A program made the position numbers and the translations under genes. Shown here piece after piece: positions 11,801 through 25,030 of a DNA stretch of 64,000 nt (the first letter of the stretch is position 1; each line of letters starts with the position of its first letter). Origin of the DNA: Symbiodinium natans (Eukaryota > Sar > Dinophyceae > Suessiales > Symbiodiniaceae); contig CAJNDS010002145.1 of the NCBI GenBank assembly GCA_905221605.1, positions 173,501-237,500 of the forward strand. The letters run 5' to 3'. The notes below the pieces were generated by a model. It was not told the DNA's origin. It did no database searches and saw only the letters and a program-made list of their open reading frames with translations.

Positions 11801-12905
11801 GCCGGGGCGATGTCTTTCGATGAATTACTTCCGTACTTGCGCTTCTTGCGCCAGGAGAGAAGCACATCGAGCGTGCATCAGCTAACTCTGCAGCGGGCTG
11901 CAGTAGCCATTCCAGTCAGAAAACGGAAGCCCGTCTGCTCAAAACAAGTTACAATCTCTCCTCAGACCAGCATCATCGGACAATTCTGCAGCGAGCCACA
12001 GCGCAGACGGCACGGCACGTCCCCGGTTTAGGCACATTCCATGCCAAGTGTCTGATGTCTGGGATCAATTCGGGGGCTGTGCAGCTGATGGATGCCGTGG
12101 CAAGGCGCACATCGTGAATGAAGGCAGAAACAAAAATAGGAAGCTGTAAGCCCCTTGATCAGAGGACCTGGCAATGCACAGCAAGTTCAAGTGGCCACCG
12201 AGATAACCGCTGGGGCGATGTCTTCCGATAAGTTGGGGAAACGTTGCAACGACAAACACGTGGCCTCTGCGCAAACGACATGGATCTGTTCTCAGGCTGC
12301 CAGCGCAACAGCTTGGCTCCCTTGGCTCGTTGCCTGCAAGGGTCAATTCATGCAGTGTTCAGATGTGTACATCCGTCTGCACTTGGCACGTGGTGGCCAA
12401 GTACGCGTGACAGTGGCCATTGCACGAAGGCAGCACGCACGTGGGCCCTGAAGCATGCCGAAAGAGAGTCCCCCAACTCACGGCCTGCTGTCCTGCTGGG
12501 TCAGGGTTGCCAGATGCCGAGCAAGAGGCTGCTACCAGCAACAGCGACCGCTGGGAGAATCCCCTACAAAGCAATAGCTCTGTCAAAACACTTGGAAATG
12601 CTTGCATGAGTCGTGCATGGAAGCGGCATGTCTGTTCTGCTTAGATGGGCAGAGAAAGGATCCATGCACCGTCCTGAGACTCGCCTGCCTTTCAGAAGAA
12701 GCACTGCACGCCCCCGGTTCACGCACATTCCATGCCAAGTGTCTGACTTCTGGGGTCAATTTCGGGGGCTGTGCAGCTGATGGATGCCGTGGCAAGGTGC
12801 ACTTCGTGAATAAAGGCAGAAATACACACAGGAAGCTGTCAGCCCCTTGATCAGAGGACCTGGCAATGCACAGCAAGTTCAAGTGGCCACCGAGATAACA
12901 GCTAA
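8866..12905. repeat. Tandem array A, ~690 bp unit with compound copies
   Basis: The landmark CACATTCCATGCCAAGTGTC recurs at about 8880, 9568, 10931, 11623, 12029 and 12725. Spacings of about 688, 1363, 692, 406 and 696 show a basic unit near 690 bp, one copy enlarged by about 670 bp (9750-10360) and one shortened copy. A segment starting CTCGAGAACAGCCGGGGCG is shared by the enlarged copy (about 9749) and the short copy (about 11791). Copies are mostly over 95 percent identical by eye. The open frames repeat with the units but have no domain or consistent termini, so I treat the array as noncoding satellite. Confidence 0.9.
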
Positions 12906-13620
12906 AGCGACGTCGGCCGTTCCCTGCATCATCGCATCAGATGATTGAGATGATGGAAGAACTGATGGATCTGATGGGCAACTGACGTTTTTTACGCTCA
13001 CTCAGAGTGGCCCACGTAGCAAACGTTGTGAAAAAAATAGGGCGCAAGCCCGATGCCTACTCTCTAAGACTCTAAGACTCTGCCTTTTCACTCAGACGGT
13101 TTCCTCTTTTAAGCGTTCGATTTGTGGAGTGAATTTGTGGAGTATGGTACCACCGCCGCCGTCGCTGCACATGACACTGAATGCCGGAATATGGAGGCGT
13201 TTTTCAGATTCCGAAGAAGTGAGCGGGCATTCTTCAAGGGACCAAGAGCGCTTCACCAGAGTAACACATACTCAGAGAGGTATCTTGCTATTAGGTATCG
13301 CTTCGCCAAGCAACTGCACTGTGTTCCTCTTGAGTAGCACGGCAAGAGGGCTTAATAACGCCTGTGGCTCAAAGGCTTCCAACGACAAACCGACATGCCA
13401 AGCGAGATTTTTGAGCACCAGATCTGACATTGGCTTCTGCCCTCTGTTTGCTTCTTGATGCATTTAGGCCCTAAACTTTAGGGTTGGTGCTAGGATTTAT
13501 GTAGGATTTATGATGATTTAGGGTATGGACGTAGTCAGTGAGCATCAGCCATCGGCCTTACAAGAAGTCCAAAGAAAGGCAAAGCGGCAAACTAAGTTGC
13601 GAAGTCGACTGGCCTTTTCT
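12906..13620. other. Spacer between arrays with weak telomere-like tract
   Basis: Largely unique sequence. CTAAACTTTAGGG and GATTTAGGG-like units lie at about 13467-13525. Short open frames at 13122-13458 overlap in several frames and are unsupported. Confidence 0.5.
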
Positions 13621-15590
13621 GCAGTGTGAGAGCCCGTATGAGCGTCTCACTCATCACGAAGTTTCCACGAGCTGAGTTGCGAACTTCTATGCACCGTTCT
13701 CACATGCATGGGCAATGCCAGCGGCGACCGAGTTGCGAGGCTGCACGGAGGAATGTGTGGTAAGCCGCAGGCAGACTCCTCACACTCCTCACACCAGCTC
13801 CTGCACAAAGTGCCGGCCACAGAGATTGGGCCCTCTATGCCCTCTGCACATGGCCATGCTCCGCGGTAGTAGGCACCGGTAAGCACTTGGAGCGAAGGGT
13901 CGCTCGCAAGCCCGATCCTGGAGGTCCGTGTCAAGCTCAGCATCTTGGCATCGTGAGCCGGAGCATCCATGGGCCAAGCTTACATGGCCCCGTCCGCCCA
14001 GCACGTGGCTTGTTGCAGAAAGTCCAACACGATGCTGAGGATGCACCTAGCTGGCAGCACAGATTTCAGGCTCGTGTCATCTGATGCTGGCTTCTGCCTG
14101 TTACTTCACTTTTATCAAAGTGACGAACTAATTTGCGAAGGCGAGTGGCCGTTCTGAAGTGTGTGACCCCGCATGAGCGTCTCACTCGTCACGAAGTTTC
14201 CACGAACTAAGTTGCGAACTTCGGTGCGCCGTTCTCACCGGCCTGAGCCGTATGATGGTCTCACGCTTTTCATTGATGAGTGGCCGGCGAAGTTGTCAAA
14301 GTCGCTGAAGCCCGAGACGTCCGAAAGACTCTGATGGCTCTGTGGCGTGCAGCTCGGAGTAGGGAGCGACCGCCGCGTGAGTTTGGGTTATCCACGCGCG
14401 CGGGGGCAGCAACCTGACCGCATGCCAAGCGAGACCTTTGAGCACTGCCAGCTGCGACCCGAGTTGCGAGGCCGCACGGAGGCATGTGTGGTAAGCCGCA
14501 GGCAGACTCCTCACACCAGCTCCTGCACAAAGTACCGGCCACAGAGATTGGGCCCTCTATGCCCTCTGCACATGGCCATGCTCCGCGGTAGTAGGCACCG
14601 GTAAGCACTTGGAGCGAAGGGTCGCTCGCAAGCCCGATCCTGGAGGTCCGTGTCAAGCTCAGCATCTTGGCATCGTGAGCCGGAGCATCCATGGGCCAAG
14701 CTTACATGGCCCCGTCCGCCCAGCACGTGGCTTGTTGCAGAAAGTCCAACACGATGCTGAGGATGCACCTAGCTGGCAGCACAGATTTCAGGCTCGTGTC
14801 ATCTGATGCTGGCTTCTGCCTTCTACTTCACTCCTTTCTCTATAGAAAGACAAGGCGACCAACTAATTTGCGAAGGTGAGTGGCCGTTCTGAAGCGTGTG
14901 ACCCCGCATGAGCGTCTCACTCGTCACGAAGTTTCCACGAACTAAGTTGCGAACTTCGGTGCGCCGTTCTCACCTGCCTGAGCCGTATGATGGTCTCACG
15001 TTTTTCATTGATGAGTGGCCGGCGAAGTTGTCAAAGTCGCTGAAGCCCGAGACCTCCGAAAGACTCTGATGGCTCTGTGGCGTGCAGCTCGGAGTAGGGA
15101 ACGACCGCCACGTGAGTTTGGGTTATCCACGCGGGCGGGGGCAGTACAACCTGACCGCATGCCAAGCGAGATCTTTGAGCACTGCCAGCTGCGACCCGAG
15201 TTGCGAGGCCGCACGGAGGAATGTGTGGTAAGCCGCAGGCAGACTCCTCACACCAGCTCCTGCACAAAGTACCGGCCACAGAGATTGGGCCCTCTATGCC
15301 CTCTGCACATGGCCATGCTCCGCGGTAGTAGGCACCGGTAAGCACTTGGAGCGAAGGGTCGCTCGCAAGCCCGATCCTGGAGGTCCGTGTCAAGCTCAGC
15401 ATCTTGGCATCGTGAGCCGGAGCATCCATGGGCCAAGCTTACATGGCCCCGTCCGCCCAGCACGTGGCTTGTTGCAGAAAGTCCAACACGATGCTGAGGA
15501 TGCACCTAGCTGGCAGCACAGATTTCAGGCTCGTGTCATCTGATGCTGGATTCTGCCTTCTACTTCACTCCTTTCTCAACAGATCAAAAC
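13621..15590. repeat. Tandem array B, ~722-737 bp unit, three copies
   Basis: Equivalent points at 13887, 14609 and 15346 give periods of 722 and 737 bp. Each unit opens with a GTGTGA..CTCACTC..AAGTTTCCACGA segment and holds the landmark CCATGGGCCAAGCTTACATG. The first copy lacks a roughly 190 bp stretch present in the others (14245-14430 equivalent). The opening segment also occurs alone near 6.23 kb. Confidence 0.9.
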
Positions 15591-15666
15591 ATATGCTGTT
15601 TTTGCTCTCTTACGGTTGAGACTCGACAAAACCCTGGCTTCGCACCTTGTAGCTCACACTCGGGAC

Positions 15667-18600
15667 AAGGGCACCCGCTTGCTCAGATGGTTCTCTGCCT
15701 TGGGCGTGCAATGGGTACCAGCACTGGACACTTCTCCCAGGTGCTGTCTTGGGCTGCACTCGGCCATGCTTTAAAATGCAAAAGCCCTCAACGGCCTGCG
15801 GCCCGGCCCTCTGAAAATGCTCACATGCTCCGCACAGCGCACACCACATGTCTGAGCAAAGCGGAGAGTAAGCTTTTTGATGCGATCCGAAATTGCAGCC
15901 CTCTCATGCTGGGAAGCGTGGGAAGCGCGAAAATCACGAAAGCAAAATTGCTCACTGATCCTGCTGCTCTGCTGCGTGGTCTGCCGCTGCAAAGTTGAGC
16001 TTTGGCGTGCGCACCGGCCATCACTCAGCCTGCGACAGATCCAAAGCTGCCATTCTGCCGAGCTACATGAAGTTGTGTAGGACCAGGTGCTTTCACAGCC
16101 CAGTGACAACAACGATGCCTCACAAACGGACGGCAGCACCAGGCGAATACCTCCGTCCTTCTTGCCAGGCTTTCGCGAGCAGTGAGACAGAACAAGCATG
16201 CAGAGGTGTAGGACGCTGCCCGGGGCTCTGGCATTTGCCCTTGCAGTCTCGAGACATGGGAGTTCGGTTCAGAGACTTGTCTGCGGCCGCATATAGACAC
16301 GTCTCCTGAAACACCTGCCATCACATACTATGAGGGAGGCATGTGGCTTTCTGCAGCGCGCCCCAGCCGCGTAGTCGATCCGAAAATCTCAGTGCCTCAG
16401 GTCTTGGCTCAGGCGAGGCGGGCTCAAGCAATGGCTTGCCACGCGGTGACTGTGCCAGCGGAAGCTTTTCATCGTTTCCATCTGGAATGCGGCGGTGCGT
16501 TTAAAATAGCTGGGCGCCCTGACCTCAGAGCGATCACTGTGCTCCACTTCAGTCTGAGATGGATTGAAACTGCGCATCGGCGCCACGACAGCAGACGAAC
16601 AAGCACTTAGCCCGCCCACGAGGCTTCACTGCCTGTATGAGAACTGAAACGCATCACATATGGCTTCCCATTTACTTTCCCTGACCACGACACAGCCGGG
16701 CACCTGCATGCACTTCTGGATCTGCGCGCTGTGCAAGGCAATTGGGACCGTCAAAGGCTATGCTCGGCAAGCGGTGCACGTCAGCAGAAATGCGGCACCA
16801 ACAACGGGGCCAAGGGAATGGCCGGACCCACTCGACATCGAGCGCCGTTGGCACCAGCAGTACAGGAAGCAAAGGAAAAGCACCCGCTTGCTCAGATGGT
16901 TCTCTGCCTTGGGCATGCAATGGGTACCAGCACTGGACACTTCTCCCAGGTGCTGTCTTGGGCTGCACTCGGCCATGCTTTAAAATGCAAAAGCCCTCAA
17001 CGGCCTGCGGCCCGGCCCTCTGAAAATGCTCACATGCTCCGCACAGCGCACACCACATGTCTGAGCAAAGCGGAGAGTAAGCTTTTTGATGCGATCCGAA
17101 ATTGCAGCCCTCCCATGCTGGGAAGCGCGGGAAGCGCGAAAATCACGAAAGCAAAATTGCTCACTGATCCTGCTGCTCTGCTGCGTGGTCTGCCGCTGCA
17201 AAGTTGAGCTTTGGCGTGCGCACCGGCCATCACTCAGCCTGCGACAGATCCAAAGCTGCCATTCTGCCGAGCTACATGAAGTTGTGTAGGACCAGGTGCT
17301 TTCACAGCCCAGTGACAACAACGATGCCTCACAAACGGACGGCAGCACCAGGCGAATACCTCCGTCCTTCTTGCCAGGCTTTCGCGAGCAGTGAGACAGA
17401 ACAAGCATGCAGAGGTGTAGGACGCTGCCCGGGGCTCTGGCATTTGCCCTTGCAGTCTCGAGACATGGGAGTTCGGTTCAGAGACTTGTCTGCGGCCGCA
17501 TATAAACACGTCTCCTGAAACACCTGCCATCACATACTATGAGGGAGGCATGTGGCTTTCTGCAGCGCACCCCAGCCGCGTAGTCGATCCGAAAATCTCA
17601 GTGCCTCAGGTCTTGGCTCAGGCGAGGCGGGCTCAAGCAATGGCTTGCCACGCGGTGACTGTGCCAGCGGAAGCTTTTCATCGTTTCCATCTGGAATGCG
17701 GCGGTGCGTTTAAAATAGCTGGGCGCCCTGACCTCAGAGCGATCACTGTGCTCCACTTCAGTCTGAGATGGATTGAAACTGCGCATCGGCGCCACGACAG
17801 CAGACGAACAAGCACTTAGCCCGCCCACGAGGCTTCACTGCCTGTATGAGAACTGAAACGCATCACATATGGCTTCCCATTTACTTTCCCTGACCACGAC
17901 ACAGCCGGGCACCTGCATGCACTTCTGGATCTGCGCGCTGTGCAAGGCAATTGGGACCGTCAAAGGCTATGCTCGGCAAGCGGTGCACGTCAGCAGAAAT
18001 GCGGCACCAACAACGGGGCCAAGGGAATGGCCGGACCCACTCGACATCGAGCGCCGTTGGCACCAGCAGTACAGGAAGCAAAGGAAGAGCACCCGCTTGC
18101 TTAGATGGTTCTCTGCCTTGGGCATGCAATGGGTACCAGCACTGGACACTTCTCCCAGGTGCTGTCTTGGGCTGCACTCGGCCATGCTTTAAAATGCAAA
18201 AGCCCTCAACGGCCTGCGGCCCGGCCCTCTGAAAATGCTCACATGCTCCGCACAGCGCACACCACATGTCTGAGCAAAGCGGAGAGTAAGCTTTTTGATG
18301 CGATCCGAAATTGCAGCCCTCCCATGCTGGGAAGCGCGGGAAGCGCGAAAATCACGAAAGCAAAATTGCTCACTGATCCTGCTGCTCTGCTGCGTGGTCT
18401 GCCGCTGCAAAGTTGAGCTTTGGCGTGCGCACCGGCCATCACTCAGCCTGCGACAGATCCAAAGCTGCCATTCTGCCGAGCTACATGAAGTTGTGTAGGA
18501 CCAGGTGCTTTCACAGCCCAGTGACAACAACGATGCCTCACAAACGGACGGCAGCACCAGGCGAATACCTCCGTCCTTCTTGCCAGGCTTTCGCGAGCAG

Positions 18601-21600
18601 TGAGACAGAACAAGCATGCAGAGGTGTAGGACGCTGCCCGGGGCTCTGGCATTTGCCCTTGCAGTCTCGAGACATGGGAGTTCGGTTCAGAGACTTGTCT
18701 GCGGCCGCATATAGACACGTCTCCTGAAACACCTGCCATCACATACTATGAGGGAGGCATGTGGCTTTCTGCAGCGCGCCCCAGCCGCGTAGTCGATCCG
18801 AAAATCTCAGTGCCTCAGGTCTTGGCTCAGGCGAGGCGGGCTCAAGCAATGGCTTGCCACGCGGTGACTGTGCCAGCGGAAGCTTTTCATCGTTTCCATC
18901 TGGAATGCGGCGGTGCGTTTAAAATAGCTGGGCGCCCTGACCTCAGAGCGATCACTGTGCTCCACTTCAGTCTGAGATGGATTGAAACTGCGCATCGGCG
19001 CCACGACAGCAGCCGAACAAGCACTTAGCCCGCCCACAAGGCTTCACTGCCTGTATGAGAACTGAAACGCATCACATATGGCTTCCCATTTACTTTCCCT
19101 GATCACGACACAGCCGGGCACCTTCATGCACTTCTGGATCTGCGCGCTGTGCAAGGCAATTGGGACCGTCAAAGGCTATGCTCGGCAAGCGGTGCACGTC
19201 AGCAGAAATGCGGCACCAACAGCGGGGCCAAGGGAATGGCCGGACCCACTCGACATCGAGCGCGGTTGGCACCAGCAGTACAGGAAGCAAAGGAAGAGCA
19301 CCCGCTTGCTTAGATGGTTCTCTGCCTTGGGCATGCAATGGGTACCAGCACTGGACACTTCTCCCAGGTGCTGTCTTGGGCTGCACTCGGCCATGCTTTA
19401 AAATGCAAAAGCCCTCAACGGCCTGCGGCCCGGCCCTCTGAAAATGCTCACATGCTCCGCACAGCGCACACCACATGTCTGAGCAAAGCGGAGAGTAAGC
19501 TTTTTGATGCGATCCGAAATTGCAGCCCTCCCATGCTGGGAAGCGCGGGAAGCGCGAAAATCACGAAAGCAAAATTGCTCACTGATCCTGCTGCTCTGCT
19601 GCGTGGTCTGCCGCTGCAAAGTTGAGCTTTGGCGTTCGCACCGGCCATCACTCAGCCTGCGACAGATCCAAAGCTGCCATTCTGCCGAGCTACATGAAGT
19701 TGTGTAGGACCAGGTGCTTTCACAGCCCAGTGACAACAACGATGCCTCACAAACGGACGGCAGCACCAGGCGAATACCTCCGTCCTTCTTGCCAGGCTTT
19801 CGCGAGCAGTGAGACAGAACAAGCATGCAGAGGTGTAGGACGCTGCCCGGGGCTCTGGCATTTGCCCTTGCAGTCTCGAGACATGGGAGTTCGGTTCAGA
19901 GACTTGTCTGCGGCCGCATATAAACACGTCTCCTGAAACACCTGCCATCACATACTATGAGGGAGGCATGTGGCTTTCTGCAGCGCACCCCAGCCGCGTA
20001 GTCGATCCGAAAATCTCAGTGCCTCAGGTCTTGGCTCAGGCGAGGCGGGCTCAAGCAATGGCTTGCCACGCGGTGACTGTGCCAGCGGAAGCTTTTCATC
20101 GTTTCCATCTGGAATGCGGCGGTGCGTTTAAAATAGCTGGGCGCCCTGACCTCAGAGCGATCACTGTGCTCCACTTCAGTCTGAGATGGATTGAAACTGC
20201 GCATCGGCGCCACGACAGCAGCCGAACAAGCACTTAGCCCGCCCACAAGGCTTCACTGCCTGTATGAGAACTGAAACGCATCACATATGGCTTCCCATTT
20301 ACTTTCCCTGACCACGACACAGCCGGGCACCTGCATGCACTTCTGGATCTGCGCGCTGTGCAAGGCAATTGGGACTGTCAAAGGCTATGCTCGGCAAGCG
20401 GTGCACGTCAGCAGAAATGCGGCACCAACAACGGGGCCAAGGGAATGGCCGGACCCACTCGACATCGAGCGCGGTTGGCACCAGCAGTACAGGAAGCAAA
20501 GGAAGAGCACCCGCTTGCTTAGATGGTTCTCTGCCTTGGGCATGCGATGGGTACCAGCACTGGACACTTCTCCCAGGTGCTGTCTTGGGCTGCCCTCGGC
20601 CATGCTTTAAAATGCAAAAGCCCTCAACGGCCTGCGGCCAGGACCTCTGAAAATGCTCACATGCTCCGCACAGCGCACACCGCATGTCTGGGCAAAGCGG
20701 AGAGTAAGCTTTTTGATGCGATCCGAAATTGCAGCCCTCCCATGCTGGGAAGCGCAGGAAGCGCGAAAATCACGAAAGCAAAGCTGCTCACTGATCCTGC
20801 TGCCCTGCTGCGTGGTCTGCCGCTGCAAAGTTGAGCTTTGGCGTGCGCGCCGGCCATCACTCAGCCTGCGACAGATCCAAAGCTGCCATTCTGCCGAGCT
20901 ACATGAAGTTGTGTAGGACCTGGTGCTTTCACAGCCCAGTGACAACAACGATGCCTCACAAACGGACGGCAGCACCAGGCGAATACCTCCGTCCTTCTTG
21001 CCAGGCTTTCGCGAGCAGTGAGACAGAACAAGCATGCAGAGGTGTAGGACGCTGCCCGGGGCTCTGGCATTTGCCCTTGCAGTCTCGAGACATGGGAGTT
21101 CGGTTCAGAGACTTGTCTGCGGCCGCATATAAACACGTCTCCTGAAACACCTGCCATCACATACTATGAGGGAGGCATGTGGCTTTCTGCAGCGCACCCC
21201 AGCCGCGTAGTCGATCCGAAAATCTCAGTGCCTCAGGTCTTGGCTCAGGCGAGGCGGGCTCAAGCAATGGCTTGCCACGCGGTGACTGTGCCAGCGGAAG
21301 CTTTTCATCGTTTCCATCTGGAATGCGGCGGTGCGTTTAAAATAGCTGGGCGCCCTGACCTCAGAGCGATCACTGTGCTCCACTTCAGTCTGAGATGGAT
21401 TGAAACTGCGCATCGGCGCCACGACAGCAGACGAACAAGCACTTAGCCCGCCCACGAGGCTTCACTGCCTGTATGAGAACTGAAACGCATCACATATGGC
21501 TTCCCATTTACTTTCCCTGACCACGACACAGCCGGGCACCTGCATGCACTTCTGGATCTGCGCGCTGTGCAAGGCAATTGGGACCGTCAAAGGCTATGCT

Positions 21601-22690
21601 CGGCAAGCGGTGCACGTCAGCAGAAATGCGGCACCAACAACGGGGCCAAGGGAATGGCCGGACCAACTCGACATCGAGCACGGTTGGCACCAGCAGTACA
21701 GGAAGCAAAGGAAGAGCACCCGCTTGCTTAGATGGTTCTCTGCCTTGGGCATGCGATGGGTACAAGCACTGGACACTTCTCCCAGGTGCTGTCTTGGGCT
21801 GCCCTCGGCAATGCTTTAAAATGCAAAAGCCCTCAACGGCCTGCGGCCCGGACCTCTGAAAATGCTCACATGCTCCGCACAGCGCACACCACATGTCTGA
21901 GCAAAGCGGAGAGTAAGCTTTTTGATGCGATCCGAAATTGCAGCCCTCCCATGCTGGGAAGCGCGGGAAGCGCGAAAATCACGAAAGCAAAATTGCTCAC
22001 TGATCCTGCTGCTCTGCTGCGTGGTCTGCCGCTGCAAAGTTGAGCTTTGGCGTGCGCACCGGCCATCACTCAGCCTGCGACAGATCCAAAGCTGCCATTC
22101 TGCCGAGCTACATGAAGTTGTGTAGGACCAGGTGCTTTCACAGCCCAGTGTCAACAACGAGGCCTCACACAGCAGCACCAGGCAAATACCTCCGTCCTTG
22201 CCAAGCTTTCGCGAGCAGTGAGACAGAACAAGCGTGCAAGGGTGTAGGACGCTGCCCGGGGCTCTGGCATTTGTCCTTGCTGTCTCGAGACATGGGAGTT
22301 CGGTTCAGAGACTTGTCTGCGGCCGCATATAAACACGTCTCCTGAAACACCTGCCATCACATACTATGAGCGAGGCATGTGGCTTTCTGCAGTGCGCCCC
22401 AGCCGCGTAGTCGGTCCGAGAATCTCAAGGCCTCAGGTCTTGGCTCCGGCTAGGCGGGCTCAAGCAATGGCTCGCCACGCGGTGACTGTGCCAGCGGAAG
22501 CTTTTTCATCGTTTCCATTTGGAATGCGGCGGTGCATTTAAAATAGCTGGGCGCCCTGACCTCAGAGCGAGAACTGTGCTCCACTTCAGTCTGAGATTGT
22601 TTGAAACTGCGCATTGGCGCCACGACAGCAGCCGCACAAGCACTTAGCCCGCCCCCGCGAGGTTTCACTGCCTGTATGAGAACTGAAATG
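15667..22690. repeat. Tandem array C, exact 1209 bp period, nearly six copies
   Basis: Corresponding points recur at 15995, 17204, 18413, 19622, 20831 and 22040, exactly 1209 bp apart. Copies differ by scattered substitutions only, until the sixth, which carries small deletions near 22160-22200 and loses the end of the unit near 22695. The period is a multiple of three, so open frames keep register from copy to copy. None crosses a unit boundary or shows a domain, so there is no support for a tandem gene array. Confidence 0.95.
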
Positions 22691-23070
22691 CATCAGGGCG
22701 TGCAATGGGTACCAGCTCTGGACACTTCTCCCAGGTGCTGTCTTGGGCTGCACTCGGCCATGCTTTAAGATGCAAAAGCCCTCAACGGCCTGCGGCCCGG
22801 ACCTCTGAAAATGCTCACATGCTTCGCACAGCGCACACCACGTGTCTGAGCAAAGTGGAGAGTAAGTTTTTTGATGCGATCCGAAATTGCAGCCCTCCCA
22901 TGCTGGGAAGCGGAAGCGCGAACATCACGAAAGCAAAATTGCTCACTGATCCTGCTGCTCTGCTGCGTGGTCTGCCGGTGCGAAGTTGAGCTTTGGCCTG
23001 TGCACCGGCCTTCACTCAGCCTGCGACAGATCCAAAGCTGCCATTCTGCCGAGCTACATGAAGGAGTGAC
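22691..23070. repeat. Truncated, diverged seventh copy of array C
   Basis: From about 22697 (GCGTGCAATGGGTACCAG) to about 23060 the sequence follows the 1209 bp unit with more substitutions and small deletions, then leaves it. This is the usual decayed edge of a satellite array. Confidence 0.85.
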
Positions 23071-25030
23071 AGGTTAGGACCAGGTGTCTGAGAGCGCAAG
23101 AACTTGGCCCACCCTCGAGGCTTCACAGCATGCACGAGAACTGCGGCGCATCGCATATGGCTTCCCTGTGCAGTCCTCCTGGATCCACACACTTCAATGC
23201 CCAGCTTCTGCTTTGCGACAAGCCAACACTGGACACTTCCCTCACGTGCTGCTGTATGCTGCTGTCTTGGGCGGCAGCACGTAAAACGCTACCGAAAGAT
23301 CACTCACACCGGAGAAGATCCAAAGCTGCCATTGCGCCGCCCTACATGAATTTGCGTAGCACATCGTAGCACCAAATGTTGCGAAAAGCCTAAAGTCAAC
23401 ACCGATGCCTCGCGAGTGAAGAGCAACGCCAGGCAAATATCTACATCATGCTAAGCTTGCGCCAGCAGCGAGAAAGAACAAGCCTGCACGCGGAAATTCT
23501 GCAAGTCCCAGTCGGCTTGAAAGTGCTTGAACCACTCAGAGCCTGAGACCTGCCGTTGGCCTGCCAGTCGAAGCTGTCTTGGCGGCTAGGCGAGCACAAG
23601 CAATCCACCCGGCGTGGTTTGCCAGGCAACGGCAGCTTTTCATCATCTTCACCCGGAACCTGGCGTGGTGACAAGAGCTGGGTGCTGAGTATCTGCTTAA
23701 AACTGAAACGATGGCTGCTGGCGCTCTTAAGCCACTGTGGACCCTGCAAACGCTACGTGTGCATTGAGGCCAAGACAGCACCAGCGCAAGGACTTAAGGA
23801 CCTGGCTTGCCCTCAAACGCCCTCAAACGCCCTCAAAGCTTCACTGCACGAGCGCGACACATCCGTGTCTTCCCCGCACGAAACTCTGCCGCATCAAACG
23901 GCCTGGCACCATGCAACTTGTGCTGGGGGGAACGAAAGCTTATTAAGTAGCTAGAGGAGGCATGTTCTGTGCTCTGAATCCAGCGCTGCTGGTTACAGCT
24001 GAACCCCGTCTGAAAGCAGGCCCCGAACCCAGCTCTAGGGTGAAGCCCCTGGTAAGGCACTGAGATTGGCCAAAGTTTGGCCGACGATTACCCCCCCCCA
24101 CACCCCCCTATTCCTCATCAGCAAAGCTGGGTCTTATACTCAAGCTCCTGGGGAAGATCGTTCTTGAATCAAGTGGCATTGCACAACTTGTTCAGCCTGC
24201 CAGTCGAAGCCGTCTTGCACGGCTAGGCGAGCACAATTCAATCCATCGGGCACAATTTGCCACGCGCTGCCCTTGGCAGCCGCAGATTGTTCATTGTCTT
24301 CAGCAAGAACGCGGTCGCGCGGCCAAACGAGGCTGTGGGCGCCCTGACGTGAGGCTGCAAACAGTTTTTAAGCAGTGCAGCGGGCCCATGGCAATGACTT
24401 GATCGTCTGCCCTCGGGACAACACTGCATGAGCACTGCGACGCTTCACGTTCTGGACTCTCTGGACTGACAGCATGACAATGCCTGGCACCGTCACCTGC
24501 GTGCACAGGCAATTCTGGATACATGCTGTGCGAGGCCCGAATGAGTGGACTGTCAAGGACACCTGGGGTCAAACAGCAGCACAAGCCAGGGAACAGAAAC
24601 GCCGCACAGAAGCCTGATGCAGTGTTGGGTTGACCAAGGAGCAGTGTACAAGCGACGCTGGGCACTCCACTCAGGTGCTGCTGTCTTGGGCGGCAGCTGC
24701 ACGCAGCCACACTTTAAAACGCAAAGGAGACAGCTTTCACAGCGGACAATACTCTGCGACAAGTCCAGAGCTGTCATGGTGTTGAGCTACATGAAGGAGC
24801 GTAGGGCCACGTGTTTGAGAGCTGTCAACACCGACACCTCGCAAACGGACAGCAACGCCAGGCAAATACCCCCGTCCCAAGCTTGCACCGAACAGGCCGA
24901 ACAGGCGTGCATGTGGAACTCCTGGAAGCCACGTAGTCGGCCTGAAACTCTCAAAGCTGCAGCAGGCCAGTCGAAGCCGTCTTGGCCGCAGCTGGGCGAG
25001 CACAATCAATCCATCGGGCACGGTTTGCCA
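23071..25030. repeat. Degenerate relatives of the neighbouring array units
   Basis: Fragments recur loosely: a GCCAGTCGAAGC..TCTTGG..CTAGGCGAGCACA segment near 23565, 24200 and 24965, and ACACTGCATGAGCACTGCGACGC-type text near 24420 and 25199. Spacing is irregular. A C-run sits at about 24091. No gene is supported. Confidence 0.6.

Noticed and set aside
15771-22178. Repeated 142-codon minus-strand and 103-107-codon plus-strand frames in array C as a tandem gene family
   Set aside because: Frames occur on both strands over the same bases, stay open only because the 1209 bp period is a multiple of three, and show no domain, signal or consistent splice pattern.
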